A DNA stretch of 64,000 nucleotides from Microbacterium paulum (GCF_015707995.1 NZ_JAAGRY010000003.1:1-64000), one strand, 5' to 3'. Shown: positions 43,381 through 52,745, numbered from the stretch's first letter. The notes: generated from the sequence alone by a model not told the origin. Numbers and translations: made by a program.

Positions 43381-44519
43381 CCGTCACCACCGGGGTGCCC
43401 ACCCTCGTCCGCGGCCGCGCCGGCCGGTACCTGCCGTTCGTCGCGGGCGCCGTGCTCGTCGTCTTCATGGCGCTGCTGCCGCTCTTGAACATCTCGATCC
43501 CCGGCATCCTGCCCGGCGCCACCTACACGCCCGGCACCCTCGCGCTGCTGTCGCTGTGCATGGTGTTCGCGGCGCTCGCACTCTCGTACAACCTGCTGCT
43601 CGGCACGGGCGGCATGCTGTCGTTCGGGCACGCGCTCTACTTCGGAGCGGGTGCGTACGGCCTCGGCATCGCCCTGCAGTACCTCGGGGTGCCGCTCTGG
43701 CCGGGCGTCATCATCGCCCTCGTCGGCGGGCTGGCGATCGCCCTGTTCACCGGCGCGATCTCGATGCGTGTGTCGGGCATCCCGTTCGCGATGGTGACCC
43801 TCGCCTTCGCCCAGGCGGGATCAGTGCTCGTGCGCCGCAACCAGCAGATCACCGGCGGCGAAGAGGGCATGCGCCTGCCCACCGCGCAGGTGCCCGAGTG
43901 GCTCGTCGGGGTGGTCAACACGCGGAACCTCTACTGGGTGACCCTCGCCGTGCTCGTGATCGTCTACCTCGTCGTGCTGTGGGTCGACCGGTCCCGGCTC
44001 GGCCACCTCGCACAGGCCACGCGCGAGAACGAGCTGCGCGTGCAGGTGCTCGGGCTGAGTCCTTACCGGGCGAAGCTGACGGTGTTCGTCGTGGCGGCGC
44101 TGTGCGCCTCACTCGCCGGCGTCGCCTACATGCTGCTGCAGTCGGGCACGCAGCCCTCGAGCGTCGGAGCCGACCTGACGATCACCGTGCTCGTCATGGT
44201 GGTGCTCGGTGGCGTCGGATTCCGCTGGGGTGCGATCGTAGGCGGTGTGCTCTACACGATCCTCGATCAGCGCCTCACCGTGCTCGCCCGCGCCGACTGG
44301 ATCCACGCCCTGCCCGACGTGCTGCGCATCCCGCTCTCCGAGCCGCTGTTCATCCTTGGCGCGCTGTTCATCCTCGTGGTGATGTTCCTGCCCGGCGGCA
44401 TCGCCGGCACCGTCGACACGTGGGTGCGGCGCCGCCGCGGTGAGCGCACCCGCTCGCCGCTTCGCCAGCTCGCCGACGTCGACGAGAAGCTCGACGAGCC
44501 CGTCGAGGTGAAGTTGTGA
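43377..44519 (+). CDS. Branched-chain-type ABC transporter permease (LivM-like)
   Basis: A 380-residue permease. Family segments: LALSYNLLLGTGGMLSFGHA, ATRENELRVQVLGLSPYRAK (coupling region) and VLGGVGFRWGAIVGGVLYTI. A polar C-terminal tail of about 30 residues follows the last helix. It overlaps the acyl-CoA synthetase start by GTGA. Confidence 0.93.
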   Translation: MTVTTGVPTLVRGRAGRYLPFVAGAVLVVFMALLPLLNISIPGILPGATYTPGTLALLSLCMVFAALALSYNLLLGTGGMLSFGHALYFGAGAYGLGIALQYLGVPLWPGVIIALVGGLAIALFTGAISMRVSGIPFAMVTLAFAQAGSVLVRRNQQITGGEEGMRLPTAQVPEWLVGVVNTRNLYWVTLAVLVIVYLVVLWVDRSRLGHLAQATRENELRVQVLGLSPYRAKLTVFVVAALCASLAGVAYMLLQSGTQPSSVGADLTITVLVMVVLGGVGFRWGAIVGGVLYTILDQRLTVLARADWIHALPDVLRIPLSEPLFILGALFILVVMFLPGGIAGTVDTWVRRRRGERTRSPLRQLADVDEKLDEPVEVKL

Positions 44520-46149
44520 ACGCGCAGGCTGAGCGCGAGACGGATGCCGGGGCGCGCGGCACCGCGCTGGATGCCGACCCGCGCGGCGCCGCACACGCCG
44601 ATGGCAGCGCCGAGCCCGACGGCGCGCACACCATCGGCCGGTGGCTCACCGACCGTGCCGCCGCCTCACCCGATCACCCGGCGATCGACGACCGCGGGGT
44701 GACGATCGGCTACGCCGACCTCGAAGAGCGCGCGTGCGAGCTCGCCTTCGCGCTCCGACGCGCCGGCTACGGACCGGGCGACCGCGTCGCGACGATCTCG
44801 GGCAACTCGATCGACCACGTTGTCGCGTTCTTCGCCTGCGCGAAGAGCGGCGTCGCCTTCGTGCCGCTGTCGTGGCGTCTCACGCCGCGCGAGCTCGCCG
44901 ACGTGCTGGAACGCTCCGAGCCGGCCCTGGTGCTCGTCGAAGACGAATACGAGGGCATCGCCGCCGAAGCGCTCGATCGCACCCCGGGGCGCCCGTCCGT
45001 CACCGTCCTGGGGACGACCGGTGTCGAGGCATCCGTGCCCGATCGCGTCGGGCCCGCCGTGCCCGCGCGGGCCGTCCGCGACGACGACGCGCTGCTCGTC
45101 ATCTACACGTCGGGCAGCGAAGCGGCGCCCAAGGGCGTCGTGCTCACGCACGGCAACTGCTTCTGGAACAACCTGGCCCTCGCCGGTGCGCAGCAGCTCA
45201 CCGCCGACGACGTCGTGCTGTCGATGCTGCCGCAGTTCCATGTCGCAGCCTGGAACTGTCAGCCGCTGCTGGCATGGTGGGTGGGTGCCACGGTCGTCCT
45301 CGAGCGGTCGTTCCAGCCGCGTCGTGTTCTTCAGCTTCTCGCCGAGCGGGGGTCACCGCGATGATGGGCGTTCCCACGCAGTACCGTCTGCTCGCCGACG
45401 ACCCCGCGTTCGCGCAGATCGCCTCGGGGCCGCTGCGCCAGGTGCTCGTCGGGGGAGCGACGGTGCCCCACGAGCTCGCCGCGCGGTGGGCCGCCGCAGG
45501 TGCTCCGCTGACCCAGGGCTACGGACTGACCGAAGCGGCGCCGAACGTGCTGTGCCTTCCGGCATCCGACAGCGCGCGCCTGCCGGGCGCCGTCGGGCGC
45601 CCCTACCCGCACGTCGACGTCTGCGTCGCCGACCCGTCGACCGGACTCGTGCTCGACGGCCCCGCGACGGGCGAGCTGTGGGTACGAGGGCCGAGCGTCT
45701 TCGCCGGCTACCTGCACGATCCCGACGCGACAGCGCGCACGAGGGTCGGTGATTGGCTGCGCACCGGCGACATCGTGCACCGCGACGACGAGGGCATCTT
45801 CCGCGTCGTCGACCGGCTGAAGGACATCTTCATTTCGGGCGGTGAGAACGTCGCGCCCGCCGAGGTCGAACGCGCGCTCGGCCTGCACCCCGCCGTCGCC
45901 GAAGCCGCGGTCGTCGGTGTCGCCGATCCCGTGTGGGGTGAGCGGGGCGTCGCGTTCGTCGTGCGCGCCGAGGGCCGCACACTCGGCGAGGACGAACTGC
46001 TCGCGCACGCGCGCACCGAACTCGCCGGGTTCAAAGTGCCCGTGCGCATCGCCTTCGTTGACGCGCTGCCGAAATCGACCATCGAGAAACTCGCCCGCTC
46101 CCGCCTGCGCCGACGCGCGGCGGAGCTCGTGAAGGGGAACACCGCATGA
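44516..46149 (+). pseudogene. Acyl-CoA synthetase (AMP-binding), interrupted by one-base frameshift
   Basis: The first 275 residues lie in one frame and include the ATP-binding loop LLVIYTSGSEAAPKGVVLTH. The rest lies in the -1 frame: QGYGLTEAAPNV, GELWVRGPSVFAGYL, WLRTGDIVHRDDEG, RLKDIFISGGENVAPAEVER and the catalytic-lysine region LPKSTIEKLARSRLR. The switch falls at a run of five G (45348-45352). A sixth G would restore ERGVTAMMGVPTQY and a 544-residue enzyme. As read, it stops at 45362-45364. All else is intact, so the lesion is recent, a sequencing error, or a slippage site. The family activates a carboxylic acid to its CoA thioester. Confidence 0.9.
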
Positions 46150-46865
46150 CCACGACCGAGCAGTTCGACCAGACGGCGCCGTTCGGTGCCGACGCGTCGC
46201 TCGCACCCGTCGCAGCGCTGTCTGCGACGGGCAAACCCCTCACCAAGCGCGGCGAAGCGACCCGGCGCAAACTGCTCGAAGCGGCAGAGGAGGTGTTCGC
46301 GGGTCTCGGGTACCACGAGGCATCCATCGTGAAGATCACCGAGCGCGCCGGCATCGGCCTCGGCACGTTCTACCTGTACTTCGACAGCAAGCAGCAGATC
46401 TTCGAAGAGCTCGTCGTCGACCTGAACCGGCGGGTGCGGCACTCGATGGCCGAGGCGATGGCGGGGGCCAGCAACCGCATCGACGCCGAACGCGCCGGGT
46501 TCGAGGGGTTCTTCCGGTTCACGGCCGCCCACCCCGCGCTCTACCGCGTCGTGCGCGAGGCCGAGTTCGTCTCACCCGACATGCTGCGGCTGCACTATAC
46601 GCGCATCGTCGAAGGCTACGAGGCCGGTCTGCGCGCCGCGCAGCACGACGGCGACGTCGACGCGGCGCTCGACCCCGAGGTGACCGCGTGGGCCCTCATG
46701 GGCGCAGGCGAGCTCATCGGCATGCGCTTTCTGCTGTGGGAACGCGACGGCGCGGGGCGCCCGCCCGAGGCGATGCCCGACGAGATCATCGACCACATGA
46801 TGCGGTTCATCCGCAATGCCCTCGCCGTGCGCGGCGACGCGACAGAAGGAGCGACGGATGCCTGA
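46146..46865 (+). CDS. TetR family transcriptional regulator
   Basis: A 239-residue regulator. The HTH (about 32-80) reads RGEATRRKLLEAAEEVFAGL then ITERAGIGLGTFYLYFDSKQ. The N-terminal 30 residues are a polar extension. The C-terminal ligand domain has FEGFFRFTAAHPALYRVVRE, as in regulators of fatty-acid or organic-acid genes. It is inside the operon, overlapping both neighbours. The inverted repeat at 39707 is a candidate target. Confidence 0.9.
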   Translation: MTTTEQFDQTAPFGADASLAPVAALSATGKPLTKRGEATRRKLLEAAEEVFAGLGYHEASIVKITERAGIGLGTFYLYFDSKQQIFEELVVDLNRRVRHSMAEAMAGASNRIDAERAGFEGFFRFTAAHPALYRVVREAEFVSPDMLRLHYTRIVEGYEAGLRAAQHDGDVDAALDPEVTAWALMGAGELIGMRFLLWERDGAGRPPEAMPDEIIDHMMRFIRNALAVRGDATEGATDA

Positions 46866-47610
46866 GTACGACCTGCAGGGCCGCCGCGCCCTGGTCACCG
46901 GCGGTGCGAGCGGGATCGGACTCGCGTGCGTGCACGAGTTCGCGGGGCGCGGGGCGACCGTCATCGTCGCCGACTTCAACGCCGACGCGGCGCACGAGGT
47001 GGCGGACGCCGTCGGTGGAGAAGCGTGGGTCGTCGATCTCTCCGACACCGCGGCCCAAGAAGAGCTGGCTCTCGACGTCGACATCCTGGTGAACAACGCC
47101 GGCATCCAGACCGTCGCACCCATCCACGAGTTCGACCCCGACCGCTGGCGCTTCATGCACCGGTTGATGGTCGAGTCGCCGTTCCTGCTCATCCGCGCCG
47201 CGCTGCCGGGCATGTACGAACGCGGCTGGGGCCGCATCGTCAACGTCTCGAGTGCGCACGGGCTGCGCGCGAGCGCCTACAAGTCGGCGTACGTCGCGGC
47301 CAAGCACGCACTCGAAGGGCTGTCGAAGGTGACCGCGCTCGAGGGCGGCCCGCATGGCGTCACGAGCAACTGCATCAATCCGGCGTATGTGCGCACCCCG
47401 CTCGTCGAGAAGCAGATCGCCGATCAGGCGGCGCTGCACGGCATCGCCGAGAGCGAGGTCGTCGAGAAGATCATGCTCACCGAGACGGTCGTCAAGCGTC
47501 TCGTCGAGGCCGACGAGGTCGCCTCGCTCGCCGGCTGGCTCGTGTCGGATCGCGCCGGCATGGTCACCGGTGCGAGCTTCACGATGGACGGCGGGTGGAC
47601 GGCGCGATGA
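46858..47610 (+). CDS. SDR oxidoreductase, probable 3-hydroxybutyrate dehydrogenase
   Basis: A 250-residue short-chain dehydrogenase. The NAD site is VTGGASGIGLA; NNAG and the catalytic Ser/Tyr/Lys are in VNVSSAHGLR and SAYVAAKHAL. The segment NPAYVRTPLVEKQIADQAAL is a strong mark of D-3-hydroxybutyrate dehydrogenases, which make acetoacetate. AAGGAG precedes the ATG, which lies eight bases inside the tetR gene. The CoA-transferase/thiolase operon nearby would use the product. Confidence 0.85.
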   Translation: MPEYDLQGRRALVTGGASGIGLACVHEFAGRGATVIVADFNADAAHEVADAVGGEAWVVDLSDTAAQEELALDVDILVNNAGIQTVAPIHEFDPDRWRFMHRLMVESPFLLIRAALPGMYERGWGRIVNVSSAHGLRASAYKSAYVAAKHALEGLSKVTALEGGPHGVTSNCINPAYVRTPLVEKQIADQAALHGIAESEVVEKIMLTETVVKRLVEADEVASLAGWLVSDRAGMVTGASFTMDGGWTAR

Positions 47611-48560
47611 GCAGGCCGGCGCGCGCCGTCGCCGTGCCCGTGCCGGGCGGTGACCTTCAGGTGGGGGTGTGGGATGCCTCTGACGCGGGCGAGCCCGGTG
47701 GCGACGCGCCCACCATCATGGCGATCCACGGCGTGACGTCATCGCACCTCGCGTGGGAGCTGCTGGCGGAGCAGCTGCCGGGAGTGCGGATCGTCGCCCC
47801 CGACCTGCGCGGCCGCGGGCGCAGCAACGAGCTCGAGGGCGCCGCCGGTATGGTGCGGCACGCCGACGACCTCGCCGCCGTCTCGCGCGGGCTCGGCCTC
47901 GGCCCCGTCGTCGTCGTAGCCCACTCGATGGGCGCCTTCGTCGCGATGGTGTTCGCCGCGCGGCATCCCGATCTCGTGGCGCGGCTGGTGCTCGTCGACG
48001 GCGGCTTGCCGCTCGACGCGCCCGCCGGTCTCTCGCCCGACGAGCTCGTCGACGTGATCCTCGGCCCGACCGCCGCACGCCTCACCCTGCGGTTCGACTC
48101 GACGGCCGACTACCTCGACTTCTGGCGGCCGCACCCCGCGTTCCAGAACGACTGGTCTCCCGCGCTGGAGCGGTATCTCGCCTACGATCTCGTGCCCGCG
48201 GTGGGCGAGTCCAGCGCCAGTGGTGGCCTGCTTTTGCGGCCCGCGACGTCGTACGCGACGACGGTCGAAGACACGATCGACATGAACACGACCTCGACGA
48301 TCGCCGACGCCGTCGCGGCGCTTCATCGCCCGGCGACCCTCGTCACGGTGCCGCGCGGTCTGCAGAACGAAGAGCCCGGGCTCTACCCCGAGCCGTATCT
48401 GCAGGGACTTCTCGCCGCGAATCCGGCGATCGTGCACGAGCGCTGGCCCGACTTCAACCATTACACGGTCGTGCTGAGCGACGCCGGCGCCGCGCGCCTG
48501 GCCGCGCTCGCCCGCCGTGAGCTCGCGCAGGCGCCCGCCGAGAGACCACTCGCGCGCTGA
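47607..48560 (+). CDS. Alpha/beta hydrolase
   Basis: A 317-residue hydrolase. MAIHGVTSSHLAW is the oxyanion loop and VVAHSMGAFVAMV holds the nucleophile Ser. APDLRGRGRSNE is family-typical, and a late His (DFNHYTVVL) completes the triad. In this operon it might cleave an ester such as a 3-hydroxybutyrate dimer or oligomer; that is inferred from context. It overlaps the SDR gene by ATGA. Its stop codon is in one arm of an 11-bp inverted repeat. Confidence 0.82.
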   Translation: MSRPARAVAVPVPGGDLQVGVWDASDAGEPGGDAPTIMAIHGVTSSHLAWELLAEQLPGVRIVAPDLRGRGRSNELEGAAGMVRHADDLAAVSRGLGLGPVVVVAHSMGAFVAMVFAARHPDLVARLVLVDGGLPLDAPAGLSPDELVDVILGPTAARLTLRFDSTADYLDFWRPHPAFQNDWSPALERYLAYDLVPAVGESSASGGLLLRPATSYATTVEDTIDMNTTSTIADAVAALHRPATLVTVPRGLQNEEPGLYPEPYLQGLLAANPAIVHERWPDFNHYTVVLSDAGAARLAALARRELAQAPAERPLAR

Positions 48561-48604
48561 GACACCACCGCAAACGTGTTTCTCGGGCTTAAGGCTCAGC
48601 GCGC
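48550..48604. terminator. Inverted repeat spanning both convergent stop codons
   Basis: CGCGCGCTGAG (48550-48560) and CTCAGCGCGCG (48594-48604) are perfect 11-base complements with a 33-base loop. The left arm carries the hydrolase stop and the right arm the IclR stop. It is probably a two-way terminator. Confidence 0.55.
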
Positions 48605-49387
48605 GCCCGCGGCGACGCGCGTGGAGAGCTGGTGCGCGTGGGCGAGCAGCAGCCGGCCGAGCTCGGTGATCCGCTCGGGCGAGAAGCGGAACTCCACCCC
48701 GGTGAGGCTCAGCGCCCACTGCGGGTGGCCCGTCTTCGTGAACACGGCAGCGCCGAGGCCGTAGCTGCCCTCGACGATGAGCCCGGGATTGAGGGCGAAC
48801 CCGCGCGCCTGCGTCTCGCGCAGGCGCGCCCGCAAGCGCGGCTCGGCATGGGAAGACCCGTGCCGCTCGGCGAGTTCGGGGTGACGCTCGAAGTAGGCGT
48901 CCACATCGTGAGGCGGCAGGAACGCCAGGATCGCGAGGCCCGCCGAGGCGACACCGAGCGGAAAGCGCACGCCCTCCGACAGCACGAACGAGCGGATCGG
49001 AAAGCTGCCGTCTTCGCGGATCAGGCAGACGGTCTCGTCGCCGCGACGCACCGAGAGGAACGCGCTCTCTTCGGTGCGCACGGCGAGCGAGCGCACGATG
49101 TCGCGCGCGATGGCGGTGATGTCGTAGCGGGATGCCGCCACAGTGCCCATCAGGTACAACTCGGGCCCCGGCATCCATCTGCCCGTCTGCTCGTCTTGGT
49201 CGACGAGCCCCTCGTGGCGGAGGGCGCTCAACAGGCGGTGCGCCGTCGGACGCGACAGGTCGGCGCGACGGGCGAGCTCGGCGGCGGAGATACCCTCATC
49301 GCCTGCCCCCGTCACGAGCCGGAGGAGCGCGGCGGCGCGTGCGACCGCCTGCGCGCCCGGGACGGTTCTCGTGACAGCGGTGTCCAT
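48596..49387 (-). CDS. IclR family transcriptional regulator
   Basis: A 263-residue regulator. The N-terminal HTH is AAELARRADLSRPTAHRLLS. The C-terminal ligand domain has LSEGVRFPLGVASAGLAILA. It is divergent from the CoA-transferase operon, a usual layout for IclR regulators of acid catabolism. The ATG at 49387 is chosen because TAGTGT ends seven bases before it. A perfect palindrome covers the start codon, so autoregulation is likely. Confidence 0.9.
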   Translation of the reverse strand: MDTAVTRTVPGAQAVARAAALLRLVTGAGDEGISAAELARRADLSRPTAHRLLSALRHEGLVDQDEQTGRWMPGPELYLMGTVAASRYDITAIARDIVRSLAVRTEESAFLSVRRGDETVCLIREDGSFPIRSFVLSEGVRFPLGVASAGLAILAFLPPHDVDAYFERHPELAERHGSSHAEPRLRARLRETQARGFALNPGLIVEGSYGLGAAVFTKTGHPQWALSLTGVEFRFSPERITELGRLLLAHAHQLSTRVAAGAR

Positions 49388-49400
49388 GATGTGGACACTA
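49380..49400. promoter_or_regulatory. IclR-type operator over the iclR start and -10
   Basis: GTGTCCA (49380-49386) and TGGACAC (49392-49398) are perfect arms around TGATG. The minus-strand -10 TAGTGT (49400-49395) overlaps the right arm. Confidence 0.65.
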
Positions 49401-49490
49401 CGCGCGAGAGCGACCACATGGCAAACGTCCGCGTGCGATCGGGCGCAGGGGCGCGCACGATGGAGGGGCGACACGAACAAGGGAGTACAC

Positions 49491-50309
49491 GTGATCGACA
49501 AGACCTACGTCTCGGCGGCCGACGCGGTCGCCGACATCCCCGACGGCGCCTCGCTCGCCGTCGGCGGCTTCGGCCTCTCGGGAAACCCCATCGCCCTCAT
49601 CGAGGCGTTGCTCGCCCAGGGCACGCGCGACCTCTCGATCGTCTCGAACAACTGCGGCGTCGACGACTGGGGTCTCGGGGTGCTGCTGAACGCCAAGCGC
49701 ATCCGCAAGATGACCTCGTCGTACGTCGGCGAGAACAAGGAGTTCGAACGGCAGTTCCTCTCCGGTGAGCTCGAACTCGAACTCACCCCGCAGGGCACGC
49801 TCGCCGAGAAGCTGCGCGCCGGGGGAGCGGGCATCGCCGCCTTCTACACCCAGACGGGTGTCGGCACGCAGGTCGCCGAGGGCGGTCTGCCCCGACGTTA
49901 CGACGGGCAGGGCGGGGTCGCCGCGGCATCCCCGCAGAAAGACGTGCGCACGTTCGCGCCCGGCGGCGCCGAGGGCGAGTACGTGCTAGAAGAGGCGATC
50001 GTCACCGACTACGCCCTCGTGCACGCGGCGCGCGGCGACGTGCACGGCAACCTCGTGTTCCACAAAGCAGCGCGCAACTTCAACCCGCTGGCCGCGATGG
50101 CCGGGCGCGTCTGCATCGCCCAGGTCGAAGAGCTCGTGCCCGCGGGCGCGCTCGACCCCGACAGCATCCACCTGCCCGGCATCTACGTGCACCGCATCGT
50201 CGAGGTCGGTACGGGCATCGAGAAGCGCATCGAGCGGCGCACCGTGTCGGTCGAGAGCGCCCTGACGAACTCCGACGGCACGCGCCGCAACATCCCCGAA
50301 GGAGCCTGA
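49491..50309 (+). CDS. scoA: 3-oxoacid CoA-transferase, subunit A
   Basis: A 272-residue subunit. Seen: [78 protein letters not shown] and [20 protein letters not shown]. These fit succinyl-CoA:3-ketoacid (acetoacetate) CoA-transferase better than the shorter 3-oxoadipate enzymes. The GTG start follows AAGGGAG by five bases. Subunit B begins one base after its stop. Confidence 0.9.
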   Translation: MIDKTYVSAADAVADIPDGASLAVGGFGLSGNPIALIEALLAQGTRDLSIVSNNCGVDDWGLGVLLNAKRIRKMTSSYVGENKEFERQFLSGELELELTPQGTLAEKLRAGGAGIAAFYTQTGVGTQVAEGGLPRRYDGQGGVAAASPQKDVRTFAPGGAEGEYVLEEAIVTDYALVHAARGDVHGNLVFHKAARNFNPLAAMAGRVCIAQVEELVPAGALDPDSIHLPGIYVHRIVEVGTGIEKRIERRTVSVESALTNSDGTRRNIPEGA

Positions 50310-50310
50310 C

Positions 50311-50964
50311 ATGGCACTCACCCGCAACGAGATGGCCGCCCGCGCGGCCGCCGAGCTCGCCGACGGCTCGTACGTGAACCTCGGCATCGGTCTGCCGACG
50401 CTCGTCCCGAACTATGTGCCCGCCGGTGTCACGGTGGTGCTGCAGTCCGAGAACGGCATTCTCGGCGTCGGACCCTACCCGACCGAAGAGAACGTCGACC
50501 CCGACCTCATCAACGCAGGCAAAGAGACCGTCACGGTGCTGCCCGGCGCCGCGTTCTTCGACTCGGCGCTGAGCTTCGGCATGATCCGCGGCGGCAAGAT
50601 CGATGCCGCGATCCTCGGCGCCATGCAGGTGTCGGCCACCGGCGACCTCGCCAACTGGATGATCCCCGGGAAGATGGTCAAGGGTCCGGGCGGGGCGATG
50701 GATCTCGTCCACGGCGCCGGGCGGGTCATCGTGCTCATGGAGCACGTCGCCCGCGACGGGTCGGCGAAGATCGTCGACGCGTGCTCGCTGCCCCTCACCG
50801 GGCGCGGCGTGGTCGATCGGATCATCACCGATCTCGCCGTCATCGATGTGACCGATGATGGACTCGTGCTCGTCGAGACCGCGCCGGGCGTCACCGTCGA
50901 CGAGGTCGTTGCGGCCACCGAGCCCGCCCTCCGCATCGCCGACTCGCTGAAGGAGATCGCATGA
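50311..50964 (+). CDS. scoB: 3-oxoacid CoA-transferase, subunit B
   Basis: A 217-residue subunit carrying the catalytic glutamate in [14 protein letters not shown] (about Glu47). [20 protein letters not shown] and [20 protein letters not shown] are family-typical. GAAGGAG precedes the ATG. With subunit A it moves CoA from succinyl-CoA to acetoacetate. It overlaps the thiolase gene by ATGA. Confidence 0.92.
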   Translation: MALTRNEMAARAAAELADGSYVNLGIGLPTLVPNYVPAGVTVVLQSENGILGVGPYPTEENVDPDLINAGKETVTVLPGAAFFDSALSFGMIRGGKIDAAILGAMQVSATGDLANWMIPGKMVKGPGGAMDLVHGAGRVIVLMEHVARDGSAKIVDACSLPLTGRGVVDRIITDLAVIDVTDDGLVLVETAPGVTVDEVVAATEPALRIADSLKEIA

Positions 50965-52157
50965 CCGACCGCACCGCACCCGACGACATCGTGATCGTCG
51001 CCGCCGCCCGCACGCCGCAGGGCCGCCTGAAGGGCGCGCTCGCCTCGTTCACCGCCCCGGAGCTCGGCGGTTTCGCGATCGCCGGTGCCCTCGCGCAGGG
51101 CGGCATCGACCCCGCCGAGGTCGACGCCGTCATCCTGGGCCAGGTGCTTCCGGCCGGCTCGGGGCAGAACCCGGCCCGCCAGGCCGCCCTCGCCGGCGGC
51201 CTCGGGTGGGACGTTCCCGCGTCGAGCGTCAACAAGGTGTGCCTGTCGGGCCTCACCGCGATCATCGACGCGAAGCGCATGATCGCCACCGGCGACGCTC
51301 GCGTCGTCGTCGCGGGCGGCATGGAGTCGATGACCCGCGCCCCGCACCTGCTGATGGGTTCGCGCGACGGCTGGTCGTACGGCTCCGTCGAGGTGCTCGA
51401 CCACATGGCCTACGACGGGCTGACGGATGCCTATGACAAAGAATCCATGGGCGCCTCGACCGAACGGTTGAACCCCACCTTCCACATCACCCGCGAGGCG
51501 CAGGACCGCGTGGCGGCGCTGTCGCACCAGCGCGCCGCGGCGGCGCAGCGCGACGGTCTGTTCGACGCCGAGATCGTCACGGTCGAGGTGCCGCAGCGGA
51601 AGGGCGACCCACGGCTCGTGACCGCCGACGAGGGCATCCGGCCCGAGACGACGGAGGAAACGCTCGCGAACCTCCGGCCCGCGTTCGCCAAGGACGGCAC
51701 GATCACCGCGGGGAACGCCTCGCAGATCTCCGACGGCGCGTCGGCGGTCGTGCTGACGACGCGCGCGCACGCCGACGAGCGCGCGTGGCCCGTGCTCGCG
51801 GTCGTCGGCGCCGCCGGTCAGGTCGCCGGCCCCGACAACTCGCTCCACGCACAGCCGGCGCGCGCGATCGCTCAAGCGCTCGAGCGGCAGGGCCTTCAGG
51901 CATCCGACCTCGACCTCGTCGAGATCAACGAGGCCTTCGGCGCGGTCATCGTGCACTCCCAGCACGAGCTCGGAATCTCAGAAGACGTCGTCAACGTGCA
52001 CGGCGGCGGCATCGCACTCGGTCACCCGATCGGTGCGTCGGGAGGCCGCCTCGTCGTGCACGCCGTGCACGAGCTGGTGCGCCGCGGCGGCGGCACCGCT
52101 GCGGTGGGCCTGTGCGGCGGTGGTGGCCAGGGCGAGGCGCTCATCCTCAGCCGCTGA
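50961..52157 (+). CDS. Acetyl-CoA C-acetyltransferase (thiolase)
   Basis: A 398-residue thiolase. The nucleophile Cys94 is in NKVCLSGL, and further active-site motifs are [26 protein letters not shown] and [10 protein letters not shown]. It would split acetoacetyl-CoA to two acetyl-CoA, completing the route from 3-hydroxybutyrate. A 3-oxoadipyl-CoA thiolase is the main alternative. It is the last gene of the operon. Confidence 0.92.
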   Translation: MTDRTAPDDIVIVAAARTPQGRLKGALASFTAPELGGFAIAGALAQGGIDPAEVDAVILGQVLPAGSGQNPARQAALAGGLGWDVPASSVNKVCLSGLTAIIDAKRMIATGDARVVVAGGMESMTRAPHLLMGSRDGWSYGSVEVLDHMAYDGLTDAYDKESMGASTERLNPTFHITREAQDRVAALSHQRAAAAQRDGLFDAEIVTVEVPQRKGDPRLVTADEGIRPETTEETLANLRPAFAKDGTITAGNASQISDGASAVVLTTRAHADERAWPVLAVVGAAGQVAGPDNSLHAQPARAIAQALERQGLQASDLDLVEINEAFGAVIVHSQHELGISEDVVNVHGGGIALGHPIGASGGRLVVHAVHELVRRGGGTAAVGLCGGGGQGEALILSR

Positions 52158-52349
52158 CACGACGAGCCACGGGGCGCGGCAGGCGGCGGGGCGGCCGCCG
52201 CCGACGGCCTGCACGGCGCGATCGCCCGCGACGACTTCGGGCAGCCGGTCGGGTTCGTGCACCGGCTTCATCCACTACGAGCTCGCGCTCTGACGCCTGG
52301 CGCGCGGGCGCATCGGTACGATGGAGTCTCCACGAGTGCGGAGGATCCC
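52158..52349. other. Intergenic stretch without a supported gene
   Basis: This 192-bp stretch is GC-rich and has no frame with convincing start, length and codon pattern. The only item seen is GGAGG (52341-52345) serving the small gene that follows. Confidence 0.5.
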
Positions 52350-52469
52350 ATGTGCTACCCGGTGACGTGCGCGAACTGCGGCAAGACGACCTGGGCGGGC
52401 TGCGGCGAGCATGTCGACAGCGCCCTCGCGGGCGTCGCGGTCGCCGACCGCTGCACCTGCCGGCGCTGA
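52350..52469 (+). CDS. 39-residue Cys-rich zinc-ribbon-like protein
   Basis: It begins MCYPVTCANCGKTTWAGCGE and ends with a Cys pair (RCTCRR), six cysteines plus a His in all. The spacing suggests a small zinc ribbon. I recall very similar short proteins (MCYPV...CGKTTW.GCG) in many actinobacteria, with no known role. GGAGG lies seven bases before the ATG. Confidence 0.75.
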   Translation: MCYPVTCANCGKTTWAGCGEHVDSALAGVAVADRCTCRR

Positions 52470-52487
52470 CGATCCGGGGGCTCCGGC

Positions 52488-52739
52488 TCAGCGGCGCAGA
52501 CGCTTCTCGAGGAGTTTCTGCTCGTCGCCGTGGACCGGCGAGTCGGTCGGGATCAGCTTTCCCTGCGATGCCCGTCGCGCGTCGACGACCGATCCGATCG
52601 CGAGGGCGAGCGTGATGCCCCAGCTGAGCCAGGCGAGCGCCTGACGCCAGGTGAACGGCGCATCGTCACGCGCCGCGCGCAGCAGCGCCAGACCGCTGGT
52701 GATCGACGACAGCAGGCCCGACCCGAAGAAAATGCGCAT
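52488..52739 (-). CDS. Small membrane protein of unknown function
   Basis: An 83-residue protein. A hydrophobic N-terminus is followed by a helix ALAWLSWGITLALAIGSVV and a charged C-terminus (GDEQKLLEKRLRR). TAACGT ends six bases before the ATG, and GGAGG falls in between. Its -10 overlaps that of the divergent otsA. No family recognised. Confidence 0.65.
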   Translation of the reverse strand: MRIFFGSGLLSSITSGLALLRAARDDAPFTWRQALAWLSWGITLALAIGSVVDARRASQGKLIPTDSPVHGDEQKLLEKRLRR

Positions 52740-52745
52740 ACCTCC

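Noticed and set aside
45345-45353. Programmed -1 ribosomal frameshift in the acyl-CoA synthetase
   Set aside because: The site CGG GGG T lacks a full slippery heptamer, since the P-site codon cannot re-pair, and no downstream pseudoknot is evident. An indel or sequencing error at the G run is simpler.
49491-52157. pcaI-pcaJ-pcaF (3-oxoadipate) identity for the CoA-transferase/thiolase operon
   Set aside because: IclR control and gene order fit, but subunit A has the length and motifs of acetoacetate-type enzymes. No protocatechuate genes are near, and a 3-hydroxybutyrate-dehydrogenase-like gene is. Kept only as an alternative.
52158-52349. Possible short gene between the thiolase and the Cys-rich protein
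   Set aside because: Short frames exist but lack a ribosome site, a recognisable sequence or a consistent codon pattern.
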